64,000 nucleotides of DNA, taken from an uncultured Clostridia bacterium (GTDB taxonomy: Bacteria; Bacillota; Clostridia; TANB77; CAG-508). Within the stretch, counting starts at the first letter, position 1, and each line of letters begins with the position of its first letter. The notes below the pieces were generated by a model. That model ran no database searches. It had not been told where the DNA came from and saw nothing but the letters and a program-made list of their open reading frames with translations. Location: contig CAKOWW010000002.1 of the NCBI GenBank assembly GCA_934129785.1, positions 41,692 through 105,691 of the forward strand, in the 5' to 3' direction. Positions 55,376 through 63,898 of the stretch are shown here, piece by piece. The translations under genes were made by a program, and so were the position numbers.

Positions 55376-55864
55376 ATGGAAAAGGTATATATTGAAAATG
55401 TAAATGAAGGTGAAAATTTAAAAGTTAGTCAAGAAGTAAAGGAAATTTTAGATTTAAATGAAATTTATTATTCTATTTCAAAGATAATATTACAATATAG
55501 GGAAGATTATAATTTGACACAAAAGGAATTAGCAAAAAAGTTAGAAGTAAATCAAACAATGATATCAAAAATAGAAAGTGGGAAATATAATCCTACATTT
55601 AAGCAAATATATAAAATTTCAAGAAAATTAGTACATTCAACTGATATGTTCAAAGAAACATTAAGAGAAATATTAAGAAGCTTAGATAAAGTTGATTATA
55701 TTATAAATGTTAAAATGACAAAAAATATAGAAGAATACAATTTGAAAAAGTACTATAAGAGCAATGACAAAAATAACGTATTATATGTACAAGAATTTTA
55801 CATTAATAATGAAGGAGGAAAAAATAATGAAAGAAATACAAGCAAATATACAATTAATGGATAG
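55376..55864 (+). CDS. XRE-family antitoxin with C-terminal extension
   Basis: A 162-residue antitoxin. Residues about 35-95 are the XRE helix-turn-helix: YREDYNLTQKELAKKLEVNQ, TMISKIESGKYNPTFKQIYK, IS. The rest (95-162) is longer than in plain HigA and includes DKVDYIINVKMTKNIEEYNL and YKSNDKNNVLYVQEFYINNE. In TAC systems the antitoxin C terminus carries a chaperone-addiction segment recognised by the SecB-like partner. This extension is in the right place, but the function is inferred. It overlaps the chaperone gene by 38 bases. It should bind the 18-base palindrome at the promoter. Confidence 0.85.
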   Translation: MEKVYIENVNEGENLKVSQEVKEILDLNEIYYSISKIILQYREDYNLTQKELAKKLEVNQTMISKIESGKYNPTFKQIYKISRKLVHSTDMFKETLREILRSLDKVDYIINVKMTKNIEEYNLKKYYKSNDKNNVLYVQEFYINNEGGKNNERNTSKYTING

Positions 55865-56270
55865 TTATATAAAAAATTATAATCTAAATTTAAAAGGAAG
55901 ATTAACAGGCGAAGAAAAAGTAGATTTAGGATGCTCTATTACCTTCGGGATTGTAAAGATAGAAAAAAAAGAAGAAAATCAAATTGGTCAAATAAAAATG
56001 AAATTCCAAATTGAAATAATCAAAAAAGAAGAAATATTTGGTAAAATTGAATTAGAAATTCAAGGACTTTTTGAGACCGATAAAAATTTATCAAAAGAGG
56101 AATTTGAAAAAGTTTTAAAATATAATGGAGCCCCTGTAATTTCTAATATTGCTCGTTCATATATTATAGCTAATACATCTTTAAGTGAAATGCCAACAAT
56201 AAGGATTCCTTTAATTAATTTTGTTGAATTTTTTGATAAGGCTAACAAGACAAATAAAGAAAATAAGTAA
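55827..56270 (+). CDS. SecB-like TAC chaperone
   Basis: A 147-residue SecB-like protein. ATG 55827 follows a strong GAAGGAGG (55811-55818); an in-frame ATG at 55764 has none. Beta-strand regions such as LKGRLTGEEKVDLGCSITFG and QIKMKFQIEIIKKEEIFGKI fit the SecB fold. The C-terminal block APVISNIARSYIIANTSLSE followed by MPTIRIPLINFVEFFD mirrors SecB's P-[YF]-AR-x-h-x(7,8)-P-P-h-x-L-P-hNF ending. TAC chaperones stabilise the antitoxin and give control by protein-export stress. Firmicutes generally lack housekeeping SecB, so a SecB fold right after a toxin-antitoxin pair points to TAC. A terminator follows at 56383. Confidence 0.8.
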   Translation: MKEIQANIQLMDSYIKNYNLNLKGRLTGEEKVDLGCSITFGIVKIEKKEENQIGQIKMKFQIEIIKKEEIFGKIELEIQGLFETDKNLSKEEFEKVLKYNGAPVISNIARSYIIANTSLSEMPTIRIPLINFVEFFDKANKTNKENK

Positions 56271-56382
56271 TACTTTTAATATTAAAAAGTGTAATTAATA
56301 ATTAAAAAAACTGATAAAATATAAAATAGTAGAGATTAAAATTGTCAAATAATAAATCAGTGTAATTAGAAAAGTATAAGTT

Positions 56383-56418
56383 AAAAATCAAGATACCTAA
56401 AAATATCTTGATTTTTTT
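56383..56418 (+). terminator. Rho-independent terminator of the TAC operon
   Basis: AAAAATCAAGATA (56383-56395) and TATCTTGATTTTT (56404-56416) form a perfect 13-bp stem with a T tract. Confidence 0.88.
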
Positions 56419-56439
56419 GACAAAAATACCAGAAAAATC

Positions 56440-56468
56440 TTGCAAAAAGGAAAATGAAAAGGTATACT
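56440..56468 (+). promoter_or_regulatory. Sigma-A type promoter of the capA-capB-cpsB operon
   Basis: TTGCAA (56440-56445), a 17-base spacer and TATACT (56463-56468). Confidence 0.75.
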
Positions 56469-56543
56469 ATAAAAGTATCATAAGCAAGAAAAAAACAAGC
56501 AGAAAATCAAAAGAAAAAAGAGAAAAGAAAATAAGGGGGAAAC

Positions 56544-57266
56544 ATGGAAGAACTAGATTTAAAAGAACTATTCGGAATATTTTGGGCAAAAAAAGTACAA
56601 ATAGTATTAATAATACTAATATTTATGGTAATAGGAATAATATACACAGTAGGATTCACAACACCAAAATACAGTGCTGAAACAACATTAATACTAGCAT
56701 CACAAAAAAATGAACAACAAAATTCAAACACAATAACAACATCAACATCAACAGAACTAACAGTAAACTCAAAATTAGTATCAACATATAGTGAGCTAAT
56801 AAAAAGTAAAAATGTAATAAGAAAAGTAATATCAAACTTAAACTTAGGAACAAGTATAAGTGAAGAGGAATTAAAAAATAGTGTTACAGTAAGTTCTGTA
56901 AAAGAAACAGAAATAATAAAAATAACAGTAACAACAAAAATACCAGTAAATTCTTCAAAAATAGCAAATGAAATGGCAAAAGTTTTTGCTGAAAAAGTAA
57001 AAGAAATATACAGTATTGAAAATGTACAAGTAGTAGACGAGGCTGAAACACCAACAACACCTTCAAATATTAACCACAAAAAAGATATAGTAATATTTGC
57101 ATTTATAGGAGCTGTAGTTTCTGCAATGTATGTTTTAGTTGCAAATATGCTAGATACAACCGTAAAAACATCTGAGGAAGTTGAAAAAGAATTTAAGCTA
57201 CCAGTATTAGCTTCAATTCCAGTATACAATCCAGAACCACAAAAAAGAAAAGGAGGTAGAAGATAA
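56544..57266 (+). CDS. capA: Wzz-type chain-length determinant / tyrosine kinase modulator
   Basis: A 240-residue membrane protein of the Wzz/CapA/YveK group. It has two membrane helices (about 17-40 and 172-195) around an extracellular helical domain. The first helix follows EELDLKELFGIFWAKKVQIV. The Pro-rich PVNSSKIANEMAKVF and VVDEAETPTTPSNINHKKDI lead into the second helix, as is typical. Its short cytoplasmic end (EFKLPVLASIPVYNPEPQKR) contacts and activates the CapB kinase. It regulates polymer length together with CapB and CpsB. TAATG overlap links it to the kinase gene. The start at 56544 follows AAGGGGGAAAC. Confidence 0.9.
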   Translation: MEELDLKELFGIFWAKKVQIVLIILIFMVIGIIYTVGFTTPKYSAETTLILASQKNEQQNSNTITTSTSTELTVNSKLVSTYSELIKSKNVIRKVISNLNLGTSISEEELKNSVTVSSVKETEIIKITVTTKIPVNSSKIANEMAKVFAEKVKEIYSIENVQVVDEAETPTTPSNINHKKDIVIFAFIGAVVSAMYVLVANMLDTTVKTSEEVEKEFKLPVLASIPVYNPEPQKRKGGRR

Positions 57267-58258
57267 TGAGAAAAGAAGTAATAGCAGAACACGATCCAAA
57301 ATCTCCTATTTCCGAAATATTTAGAACATTAAGAACTAATATTCAATTTATGAGTACAAAAGGAAAACTAAGAACTTTACTTGTAACATCTACATTACCA
57401 GGGGAAGGAAAAAGCTGGGTATCAGCAAATTTAGCAGTAACATTTGCACAAGCAGGCAAAAAGGTTGTAATAATAGATGCAGACATGAGAAAAGGTAGAC
57501 AATATTCAATATTTGGAGTATCACCAAGACCAGGACTTTCAAATTATCTATCTGGAATGCTAGATGGAGAAGAAATAGATGATAATTTATCAAATTACAT
57601 ACAAGAAACAGAAGTTGAAAATTTATATGTAATATCAGCTGGAAATATACCACCAAACCCATCAGAATTATTAATAGCACCACAAATGGTAAATTTATTA
57701 GATCAATTAAAAGAAATGTGCGATATAATAATAATAGATGGAACTCCAAGCCAATTAGTAACTGATTCATTAATTTTAACAAGATTAGTGGATTCAACAA
57801 TAATTGTAACAGCACAAAAACACACTAAAAAAGAAGATTTAAAAAGAGTAATAACAAACATTCAAAATGTTGGTGGGAAAATTGCAGGAGTTGTAGTAAA
57901 TAAAGTTACAATATCAGCTAAAAAATATGAACAAAGTTATTATTATGGGTCAACATCAACTAGAAATATGAAAACAACAAATAAAAATTCAACAGCAAGA
58001 AGAAGCGCATCTTCAAGAAGTTCTAATAGTCAAATGTATAACAGAACATCAAATTTATTAAAAAATAATAATCAAGGACCTGTTAAAAAAACTGAAAATT
58101 CAAATATAACAGACAGTAGCTTAAGAAAAGAAGAACCAAAAACATTAAATAGAGACATAAAAATAGAAAATAAAGAAGAAATATCAATAGAAAAAACAAA
58201 TGACATATTAAACCAAATAAATCAATATTTAGACGAAGAAAAGAAAAAATTAAACTAA
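57266..58258 (+). CDS. capB: CapB/CpsD-type tyrosine autokinase
   Basis: Bacterial tyrosine kinase that controls capsule/exopolysaccharide assembly. Walker A is STLPGEGKSWVSANLAVTFA, Walker A' VVIIDADMRKG and Walker B the sequence IIIIDGTPSQLVTDS; Gly-Thr follows the Asp where many relatives have Thr-Pro-Pro. The region after VVVNKVTISAKKYEQSYYYG carries the first tyrosine cluster for autophosphorylation. A long Ser/Thr/Asn-rich tail (about 225-330) is added, so at 330 residues it is longer than streptococcal CpsD (about 230). Its phosphatase is encoded next. Name by function class; orthology to a specific species is not implied. Confidence 0.9.
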   Translation: MRKEVIAEHDPKSPISEIFRTLRTNIQFMSTKGKLRTLLVTSTLPGEGKSWVSANLAVTFAQAGKKVVIIDADMRKGRQYSIFGVSPRPGLSNYLSGMLDGEEIDDNLSNYIQETEVENLYVISAGNIPPNPSELLIAPQMVNLLDQLKEMCDIIIIDGTPSQLVTDSLILTRLVDSTIIVTAQKHTKKEDLKRVITNIQNVGGKIAGVVVNKVTISAKKYEQSYYYGSTSTRNMKTTNKNSTARRSASSRSSNSQMYNRTSNLLKNNNQGPVKKTENSNITDSSLRKEEPKTLNRDIKIENKEEISIEKTNDILNQINQYLDEEKKKLN

Positions 58259-58283
58259 GGAACAAAAGGAGAAAAGAAACAAA

Positions 58284-59105
58284 ATGATAGACATACACAC
58301 ACATATATTACCAAATATAGATGATGGATCTAAAAGTATAGAAGAAACATTTAATTTAATAAAAGAAGCAAAAAGCGTTGGGTTTGACTCAATTGTTTTA
58401 ACTTCACATTATATGGAAGGATATTATGAAACAAATTCACCAGAAAGAGAAGTATGGCTTAATGCAATAAAAGAAAATGTAGAAGCTAAAAATATAGATG
58501 TTAAATTATATTTAGGAAACGAAATATACATGTCTGAAAATATTATAAAATTATTAGAAGAAGGCAAGGCGACAACAATGAATAACACAAGTTATGTGTT
58601 ATTCGAAATGCCTTTAAATGCAGAACCACTAAATTTATATGATGTGATTTATGAAATGCAACAATACAAAATAGTGCCAATACTTGCACATCCAGAAAGA
58701 TACAGCTTTGTACAACAAGAACCAGAATTAATATATGACTTAATTGAAAAAGGTGTATTAATGCAAGCAAATTATGGAAGCATAATAGGGCAATATGGAA
58801 GTAAAGCACAAATGATTGTAAAAAAATTCTTTGAAAATAACATGATACATATGTTAGGGTCAGATGTACATAGACAAAAAACAATATATCCTAAAATACC
58901 AGAAATATTAGAAGAAATATCTAGTATAATAGGAGAAGAAAAGTTAAGAGAATTAACAACAACAAATCCAAGTTTAGTATTACAAAATAAAAGAATTGAT
59001 ATAGAAGCACCATATAAAATAGAATTAAGTTTTAAAGAAAAACTTGAAATGTTAAAAGGTGAATCTTTAAAGTCAATTTTGATGAATTTTATAAAAAAAG
59101 ACTAA
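58284..59105 (+). CDS. cpsB: CpsB/YwqE-type tyrosine-protein phosphatase (PHP domain)
   Basis: Manganese-dependent phosphatase that dephosphorylates the CapB kinase. PHP motifs: MIDIHTHILPNIDDGSKSIE (H-x-H), VLTSHYMEGYY, LYLGNEIYMSENI, ILAHPERYSFVQQEP and HMLGSDVHRQKTIYPK, which together give the three-metal site. The 273 residues are close to the usual 245-260 with a short C-terminal helix. The start at 58284 follows AAAAGGAGAAAAG, 25 bases after capB. The trio CapA/CapB/CpsB is the standard phospho-switch for Wzy-type polymers, so it probably controls the locus at 32-49 kb though 8 kb away. Confidence 0.92.
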   Translation: MIDIHTHILPNIDDGSKSIEETFNLIKEAKSVGFDSIVLTSHYMEGYYETNSPEREVWLNAIKENVEAKNIDVKLYLGNEIYMSENIIKLLEEGKATTMNNTSYVLFEMPLNAEPLNLYDVIYEMQQYKIVPILAHPERYSFVQQEPELIYDLIEKGVLMQANYGSIIGQYGSKAQMIVKKFFENNMIHMLGSDVHRQKTIYPKIPEILEEISSIIGEEKLRELTTTNPSLVLQNKRIDIEAPYKIELSFKEKLEMLKGESLKSILMNFIKKD

Positions 59106-59165
59106 AATATTACACGACGATTATAAACTTATAAAAAATTTTAGTTAAAGAAAGGAAGTATAAAA

Positions 59166-60530
59166 ATGAGAAAATATTTTGGAACAGATGGTATTAGAAG
59201 AATAGCGAATACTGAATTATCACCAGAATTAGTTTACAAAGTAGCAAAGGCAGGTGCATATGTTTTATCAAAACATTCAGACCATACACCTACAATTTTA
59301 ATAGGAAGAGATACTCGTATATCAGGAACTTTAATAGAAAGCGCAATGGTAGCTGGATTTTTGAGCTATGGAGCAAATGTAAAACTTTTAGGAGTAATTC
59401 CTACACCAGCAGTAGCATACTTAACAAGAAAACTAAAGGCAGATGCAAGTGTTGTAATATCTGCATCACATAATACTTACGAATTTAATGGAATAAAATA
59501 CTTTAGTAACAAAGGAATGAAAATTCCAGATTCACTAGAAGAAGAAATTGAAGAAGTTATGGAATCTGGTAAATTAGAAGAATTAACAGCTGTTAATGAC
59601 AAAATAGGAGTATCAGAATATGCATTAGACATGATAGACGAATATGTATATTTCTTTAGAAAAAACTTTGATGATGACATAGCAAAATATAATAGAGAAG
59701 ACTTTGTAGTAGGAATAGATACTGCAAATGGAGCTACATCTGTAGTTGCAGAAAAAGTATTTAAAGCATTAGGAATAAAATATAAAATCATAAATAACAA
59801 ACCAGACGGAATAAACATAAATGACAATTGTGGATCAACACATTTAGAAGCATTAAAGAAATTTGTTTTAGATAATAAATTAAGTTTAGGTGTCGCATAT
59901 GACGGTGATGGTGATAGATGTTTGGCAATTGATGAAAAAGGTAATGAAATAAATGGAGACAAATTATTAGCAATAATAGCAAATAATTTAAGAAAAAAAG
60001 GTAAACTAAACAAAGATACAATAGTTGCAACTGTAATGAGTAACCTTGGATTAAACAAATATGCAAGAGATAATGGATTAGAATTACTTCAAACAAAAGT
60101 TGGCGACAGATATGTGCTAGAAGAAATGTTAAAAGACGGATTCAACCTAGGTGGAGAACAATCTGGACATGTAATTTTACTTGACTATAATCCAACAGGA
60201 GATGGTATATTAACATCTTTAATGTTAATAAAAGCAATACTTGAAGAAAACAAAAAAGCATCTGAATTAGGAGATTTAGTAAAAGCATATCCACAAGTAT
60301 TAATAAATGCTAAAGTAAATTCTGATAAGAAATATGATTATGAAAATGATAAGCAAATAAAAGAAGCAATTGAAAAATTAGAAAAAGAATTTGCCGGAAA
60401 TGGTAGAGTTTTAATAAGACCTTCTGGAACAGAGCCATTAGTAAGAGTTATGATAGAAGGAGAAGATCAAGAATACATTACAAAAAAAGCCAGAGAAATA
60501 GCAGATTTGATAGAAGAAAAACTTAAATAA
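59166..60530 (+). CDS. glmM: Phosphoglucosamine mutase
   Basis: Converts glucosamine-6-phosphate to glucosamine-1-phosphate for UDP-GlcNAc, used in peptidoglycan and the surface polymer. Motifs: RKYFGTDGIRRIAN, LIGRDTRISGTLIE, the phosphoserine loop in VVISASHNTYEFNG, metal-binding YDGDGDRCLAID, the sugar loop LGGEQSGHVILLDY and the phosphate loop LIRPSGTEPLVRVMIEG. 454 residues is standard. The start at 59166 follows AAAGGAAGTA. It is close to the capsule control genes and pgi, so hexose-phosphate metabolism is grouped here. Confidence 0.96.
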   Translation: MRKYFGTDGIRRIANTELSPELVYKVAKAGAYVLSKHSDHTPTILIGRDTRISGTLIESAMVAGFLSYGANVKLLGVIPTPAVAYLTRKLKADASVVISASHNTYEFNGIKYFSNKGMKIPDSLEEEIEEVMESGKLEELTAVNDKIGVSEYALDMIDEYVYFFRKNFDDDIAKYNREDFVVGIDTANGATSVVAEKVFKALGIKYKIINNKPDGININDNCGSTHLEALKKFVLDNKLSLGVAYDGDGDRCLAIDEKGNEINGDKLLAIIANNLRKKGKLNKDTIVATVMSNLGLNKYARDNGLELLQTKVGDRYVLEEMLKDGFNLGGEQSGHVILLDYNPTGDGILTSLMLIKAILEENKKASELGDLVKAYPQVLINAKVNSDKKYDYENDKQIKEAIEKLEKEFAGNGRVLIRPSGTEPLVRVMIEGEDQEYITKKAREIADLIEEKLK

Positions 60531-60548
60531 AAAATATTTGCAAAATTA

Positions 60549-60577
60549 TTGATAAAAATAAATTTTAATGATATTAT
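60549..60577 (+). promoter_or_regulatory. Sigma-A type promoter
   Basis: TTGATA (60549-60554), 17 bases, TATTAT (60572-60577), upstream of the small membrane protein gene. Confidence 0.6.
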
Positions 60578-60614
60578 AAAAGCATAAACCAAAGAGAAAT
60601 AGGAGGGGGCAAAT

Positions 60615-60953
60615 ATGTTTATATTTGATATATCAAATCCACTTACATTATTATTAGCAGTGGCAGCAACAGCTTTACTAATATTTTTATCACAAGAAGT
60701 TAAAAAAAGCTACATAACAGCAGGAGCATTATTTATATATTTAATTTTATTAGTTACACATGTTGCTCAAGTTGCGACTTTGCAAGAAGAATATAGATAT
60801 ATGCTAACAGCATTATCAAGATGCATAGTAATTGACTTTATGTTTGTATTAATAACATTTTTCTCATATTTATGGGTGGATGATATTGAAACAAAAAAAT
60901 ATGGAAAGAAAAGCTATGATAACAGTTTAGACTGGTTCTGGAAAAAAATTTAA
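60615..60953 (+). CDS. Small membrane protein of unknown function
   Basis: A 112-residue protein with three predicted membrane helices (about 9-26, 31-52 and 70-95), then a charged end with DIETKKYGKKSYDNSLDWFW. The start at 60615 follows AGGAGGGGGC. LRCIVIDFMFVLITFFSYLW-like sequence (SRCIVIDFMFVLITFFSYLW) marks the third helix. I recognise no family. It has its own promoter and a terminator at 60963. It is next to spoIIP, which may be chance. Confidence 0.72.
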   Translation: MFIFDISNPLTLLLAVAATALLIFLSQEVKKSYITAGALFIYLILLVTHVAQVATLQEEYRYMLTALSRCIVIDFMFVLITFFSYLWVDDIETKKYGKKSYDNSLDWFWKKI

Positions 60954-60962
60954 TAGTAAAAG

Positions 60963-60995
60963 AATAGAAAGTATATATTGCTTTCTATTTTTTTT
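60963..60995 (+). terminator. Rho-independent terminator
   Basis: AATAGAAAG (60963-60971) and CTTTCTATT (60981-60989), then a long T tract. Confidence 0.88.
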
Positions 60996-61015
60996 ATGTA
61001 TAGATATTATTAGAA

Positions 61016-61196
61016 AAGACTTTAAATATAAGCTTAGAATGAAATTATGAATGCGCATGAAGAAATTTTAGAAATTCTTATGTAATTTTATGGTAAGAGT
61101 TCACTTTTAGTGGAAAGGACCCATAAAATAAATTAGAATTTCTTAGATTTCGTAATAAGCCGAGTAATGCAATGAGAAGCTTATATTTAAAGTCTT
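61016..61196. repeat. Long-hairpin repeat, copy D (different arms)
   Basis: Arms 61016-61035 and 61177-61196 are a perfect 20-bp inverted repeat whose sequence differs from that of copies A-C in matching positions on both sides. The core (GAAATTCTTATGTAATTTTATGG, AGAGTTCACTTTTAGTGGAAAGGACCC, ATAAAATAAATTAGAATTTC) is nearly the same. Confidence 0.88.
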
Positions 61197-61273
61197 ATTT
61201 ATAAAAAATAGTAATAAAACAGTAACTAGATGAATATATATAAATATAAGAGACTAAAAAGGACAAGGAGAAA

Positions 61274-62479
61274 ATGATGTTTAATATTACTGTTTTAAAA
61301 GCAAGAGATCTAATAAAATATTTAGCAGGAATGATAATAGCAATAACAGCTATAATACTAATAAGCAAAACATTTAGCAAAAAAGAAATAAAGCAGTCAG
61401 TAATAGAAAAAGAAGTAAAAAGTAAAATAGGAATATTATCAGAAAAAAGCATGGTATCAAGTTTAGGACAAACGATGCCAGCAATAAAAAGTATAAACAA
61501 AGAACAAAAAGAAAGCCAAAAAGAAAACACAAAAAAAGACAACAATGATATATTAGAAGCAATGCTATATACTCAAATAAGCTCCATAAAAGGGATAGAA
61601 AAAATGCAAGAAAATACTAAAAAACAAGAAGTAAAAGAAGAGAATATACCAACAGAACAAGAAAAAATAGAAAAAGAAGAAACTAATACTGAAAATACAA
61701 ACAAAGAGCCTGAACAAGCTGGAACCAAAACAGAAGTAATAACAAATAATCCAATAGCAGAAAATGCAAATGTACGATATGGAAATATAAAAATAAAAAA
61801 TCAAACAGATTATACCTTAACAGAAGACATGTTAAAACCAGATATTGAAATAACAAACAAAAACATTGTTTTATTTCATACACATAGTTGTGAAAGCTAC
61901 ACATCAAGCCCTAATTATACATATACACCAACAGGAACATTTAGAACAACAGACTTAAACTATACGGTGGTAAGAGTTGGCACAGAATTAGAAAACAATT
62001 TAAAAGAGTATAACTATAATGTTGTACATAGTAAAGATTATCATGATTATCCAGCATATAATGGCTCATATACAAGGTCACTTGCAACAGTTGAAAATAT
62101 TTTAAAACAAACCCCATCAGATATAATAATAGATGTTCATAGAGATGCAGTGGGTTCTAGAAGTGATTATGCTCCAACAGTAAAAATAGGAGATACAGAT
62201 GAGGCCGCTCAAATAATGTTTGTAATTGGAACAAATAATGGAGGCTTATGGCATCCAAATTGGAACCAAAATTTAAAATTTGCAATAAAAATACAACAAA
62301 AAGCAGAAGAAATGTATCCTGGTCTATTCAAGCCTATAATGATAACAAAATCCAGGTATAACCAACATACAGGAAAATATGCAAACATAATAGAAGTTGG
62401 CGCAACTGGAAACACATTAGACCAATGTTTAACAAGTATGAAATATTTGGCAAAAGTTATGAATGAAGTATTGAAATAA
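61274..62479 (+). CDS. spoIIP: Stage II sporulation protein P
   Basis: Cell-wall hydrolase (amidase and endopeptidase) of the SpoIID-SpoIIP-SpoIIM complex that drives engulfment. The 401 residues begin with one membrane helix (about 13-35). A Lys/Glu/Asn-rich linker (50-165) follows, then the catalytic domain: IVLFHTHSCESYTSS and DVHRDAVGSRSDYAPTVKI supply zinc-binding residues, MFVIGTNNGGLWHPNWNQNL and YNQHTGKYANIIEVGATGNT supply a late catalytic Glu. It is direct evidence that the organism can sporulate. The start at 61274 (ATGATG, second ATG 61277) follows AAGGAGAAA. It may be driven by sigma-E in the mother cell, but I see no certain motif. Confidence 0.93.
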   Translation: MMFNITVLKARDLIKYLAGMIIAITAIILISKTFSKKEIKQSVIEKEVKSKIGILSEKSMVSSLGQTMPAIKSINKEQKESQKENTKKDNNDILEAMLYTQISSIKGIEKMQENTKKQEVKEENIPTEQEKIEKEETNTENTNKEPEQAGTKTEVITNNPIAENANVRYGNIKIKNQTDYTLTEDMLKPDIEITNKNIVLFHTHSCESYTSSPNYTYTPTGTFRTTDLNYTVVRVGTELENNLKEYNYNVVHSKDYHDYPAYNGSYTRSLATVENILKQTPSDIIIDVHRDAVGSRSDYAPTVKIGDTDEAAQIMFVIGTNNGGLWHPNWNQNLKFAIKIQQKAEEMYPGLFKPIMITKSRYNQHTGKYANIIEVGATGNTLDQCLTSMKYLAKVMNEVLK

Positions 62480-62499
62480 ATAAATTTGTTGTATATAAT
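62471..62499 (+). promoter_or_regulatory. Sigma-A type promoter of pgi
   Basis: TTGAAA (62471-62476) inside the last codons of spoIIP, 17 bases, TATAAT (62494-62499). Confidence 0.78.
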
Positions 62500-62535
62500 G
62501 TACCTGTAAAATCAAATAAGAAATGAGGGATAATT

Positions 62536-63843
62536 ATGGCAGAAATAAGTCTAGACCTAAAAAATAGTGGTATCACTAAAAAAAGTATAATGGAATACAA
62601 AGAACAAGTAGAAAACATTCACAAAGATTTGCATAGAAGAGCAAATGATGAAAATGATTTTGTAGGTTGGCTAGAATTACCAACAAACTATGATAAAGAT
62701 GAATTTGAAAGAATAAAAAAATCAGCTAAAAAAATAAAAAAAGAATCAGATATATTATTAGTAATAGGAATAGGTGGTTCATATTTAGGAGCAAGAGCAG
62801 TTGTTGAAGCTTTAACAAGTACATTTAATAACCTATTACCATCAAGACAAAGAAAATATCCACAAATATTATATGTTGGAAACAACTTAAGTCCAAATTA
62901 CATAAATGAATTAATAGAATACATTGGAGACAAAGACTTTTCAATAAATGTAATTTCAAAATCTGGAACAACAACAGAACCAGCAATAGCATTTAGAATT
63001 TTTAGAGAAATACTAGAAAATAAATATGGAATTGATGAAGCAAGAAGTAGAATTTATGCTACGACAGATAAAGAAAAAGGAGCTTTAAAAACATTATCAC
63101 AAAATGAAGGATATGAGCAATTTGTAGTTCCAGACAATGTAGGTGGAAGATATTCTGTATTAACAGCAGTTGGACTACTTCCAATTGCAACAGCTGGAAT
63201 TGATATAGACAAATTAATGGAAGGTGCAAGAATAGCACAAGAAAGATATAATGATCCTAATTTAAAATATAATGAATGCTATCAATATGCAGTAGCAAGA
63301 AATATTTTATATAAATTATACAAAAATACAGAAATATTAGTAAACTATGAACCAAAAATGCATTATTTTACAGAATGGTGGAAACAATTATTTGGCGAAA
63401 GTGAAGGAAAAGAAGGAAAAGGAATATTCCCAAGTGGTGTAGACAATACAACAGACTTACACTCAATGGGACAATATATTCAAGAAGGAAGAAGAAACTT
63501 ATTTGAAACAGTAATTAACATAGAAACACCAAAATCAAATATAACAATAAATCCAGATGATGATAATCTAGATGGATTAAATTATTTAGCTGGAAAAACT
63601 ATGGACTATGTAAATAAAAAAGCTATGGAAGGAACAATACAAGCTCATGTATCTGGCGATGTTCCAAACATAATGATAAAATTAAGTCAATTAGATGAAA
63701 CAAATATTGGGGAACTAATATACTTCTTCGAAAAAGCATGTGCTATGTCTGGTAGCATATTGGGAATTAACCCATTTAACCAACCAGGTGTTGAAGAATA
63801 TAAGAAAAATATGTTTAAATTATTAGAAAAACCAGGATATTAA
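62536..63843 (+). CDS. pgi: Glucose-6-phosphate isomerase
   Basis: Interconverts glucose-6-phosphate and fructose-6-phosphate in glycolysis and sugar-nucleotide supply. The 435 residues match the Bacillus-type enzyme (about 450). SIS-domain motifs: [37 protein letters not shown] and [19 protein letters not shown]. The catalytic region includes [15 protein letters not shown] and [18 protein letters not shown] with the conserved C-terminal Lys. The start at 62536 follows TGAGGGATAA. It has its own promoter and terminator. Confidence 0.96.
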   Translation: MAEISLDLKNSGITKKSIMEYKEQVENIHKDLHRRANDENDFVGWLELPTNYDKDEFERIKKSAKKIKKESDILLVIGIGGSYLGARAVVEALTSTFNNLLPSRQRKYPQILYVGNNLSPNYINELIEYIGDKDFSINVISKSGTTTEPAIAFRIFREILENKYGIDEARSRIYATTDKEKGALKTLSQNEGYEQFVVPDNVGGRYSVLTAVGLLPIATAGIDIDKLMEGARIAQERYNDPNLKYNECYQYAVARNILYKLYKNTEILVNYEPKMHYFTEWWKQLFGESEGKEGKGIFPSGVDNTTDLHSMGQYIQEGRRNLFETVINIETPKSNITINPDDDNLDGLNYLAGKTMDYVNKKAMEGTIQAHVSGDVPNIMIKLSQLDETNIGELIYFFEKACAMSGSILGINPFNQPGVEEYKKNMFKLLEKPGY

Positions 63844-63847
63844 TATA

Positions 63848-63898
63848 AAAAAACTTTTATGAGTATACTATAAAGTATATTTCATAAAAGTTTTTTAT
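63848..63898 (+). terminator. Rho-independent terminator of pgi
   Basis: AAAAAACTTTTATGA (63848-63862) pairs perfectly with TCATAAAAGTTTTTT (63882-63896). Nothing recognisable follows to the window end. Confidence 0.88.
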
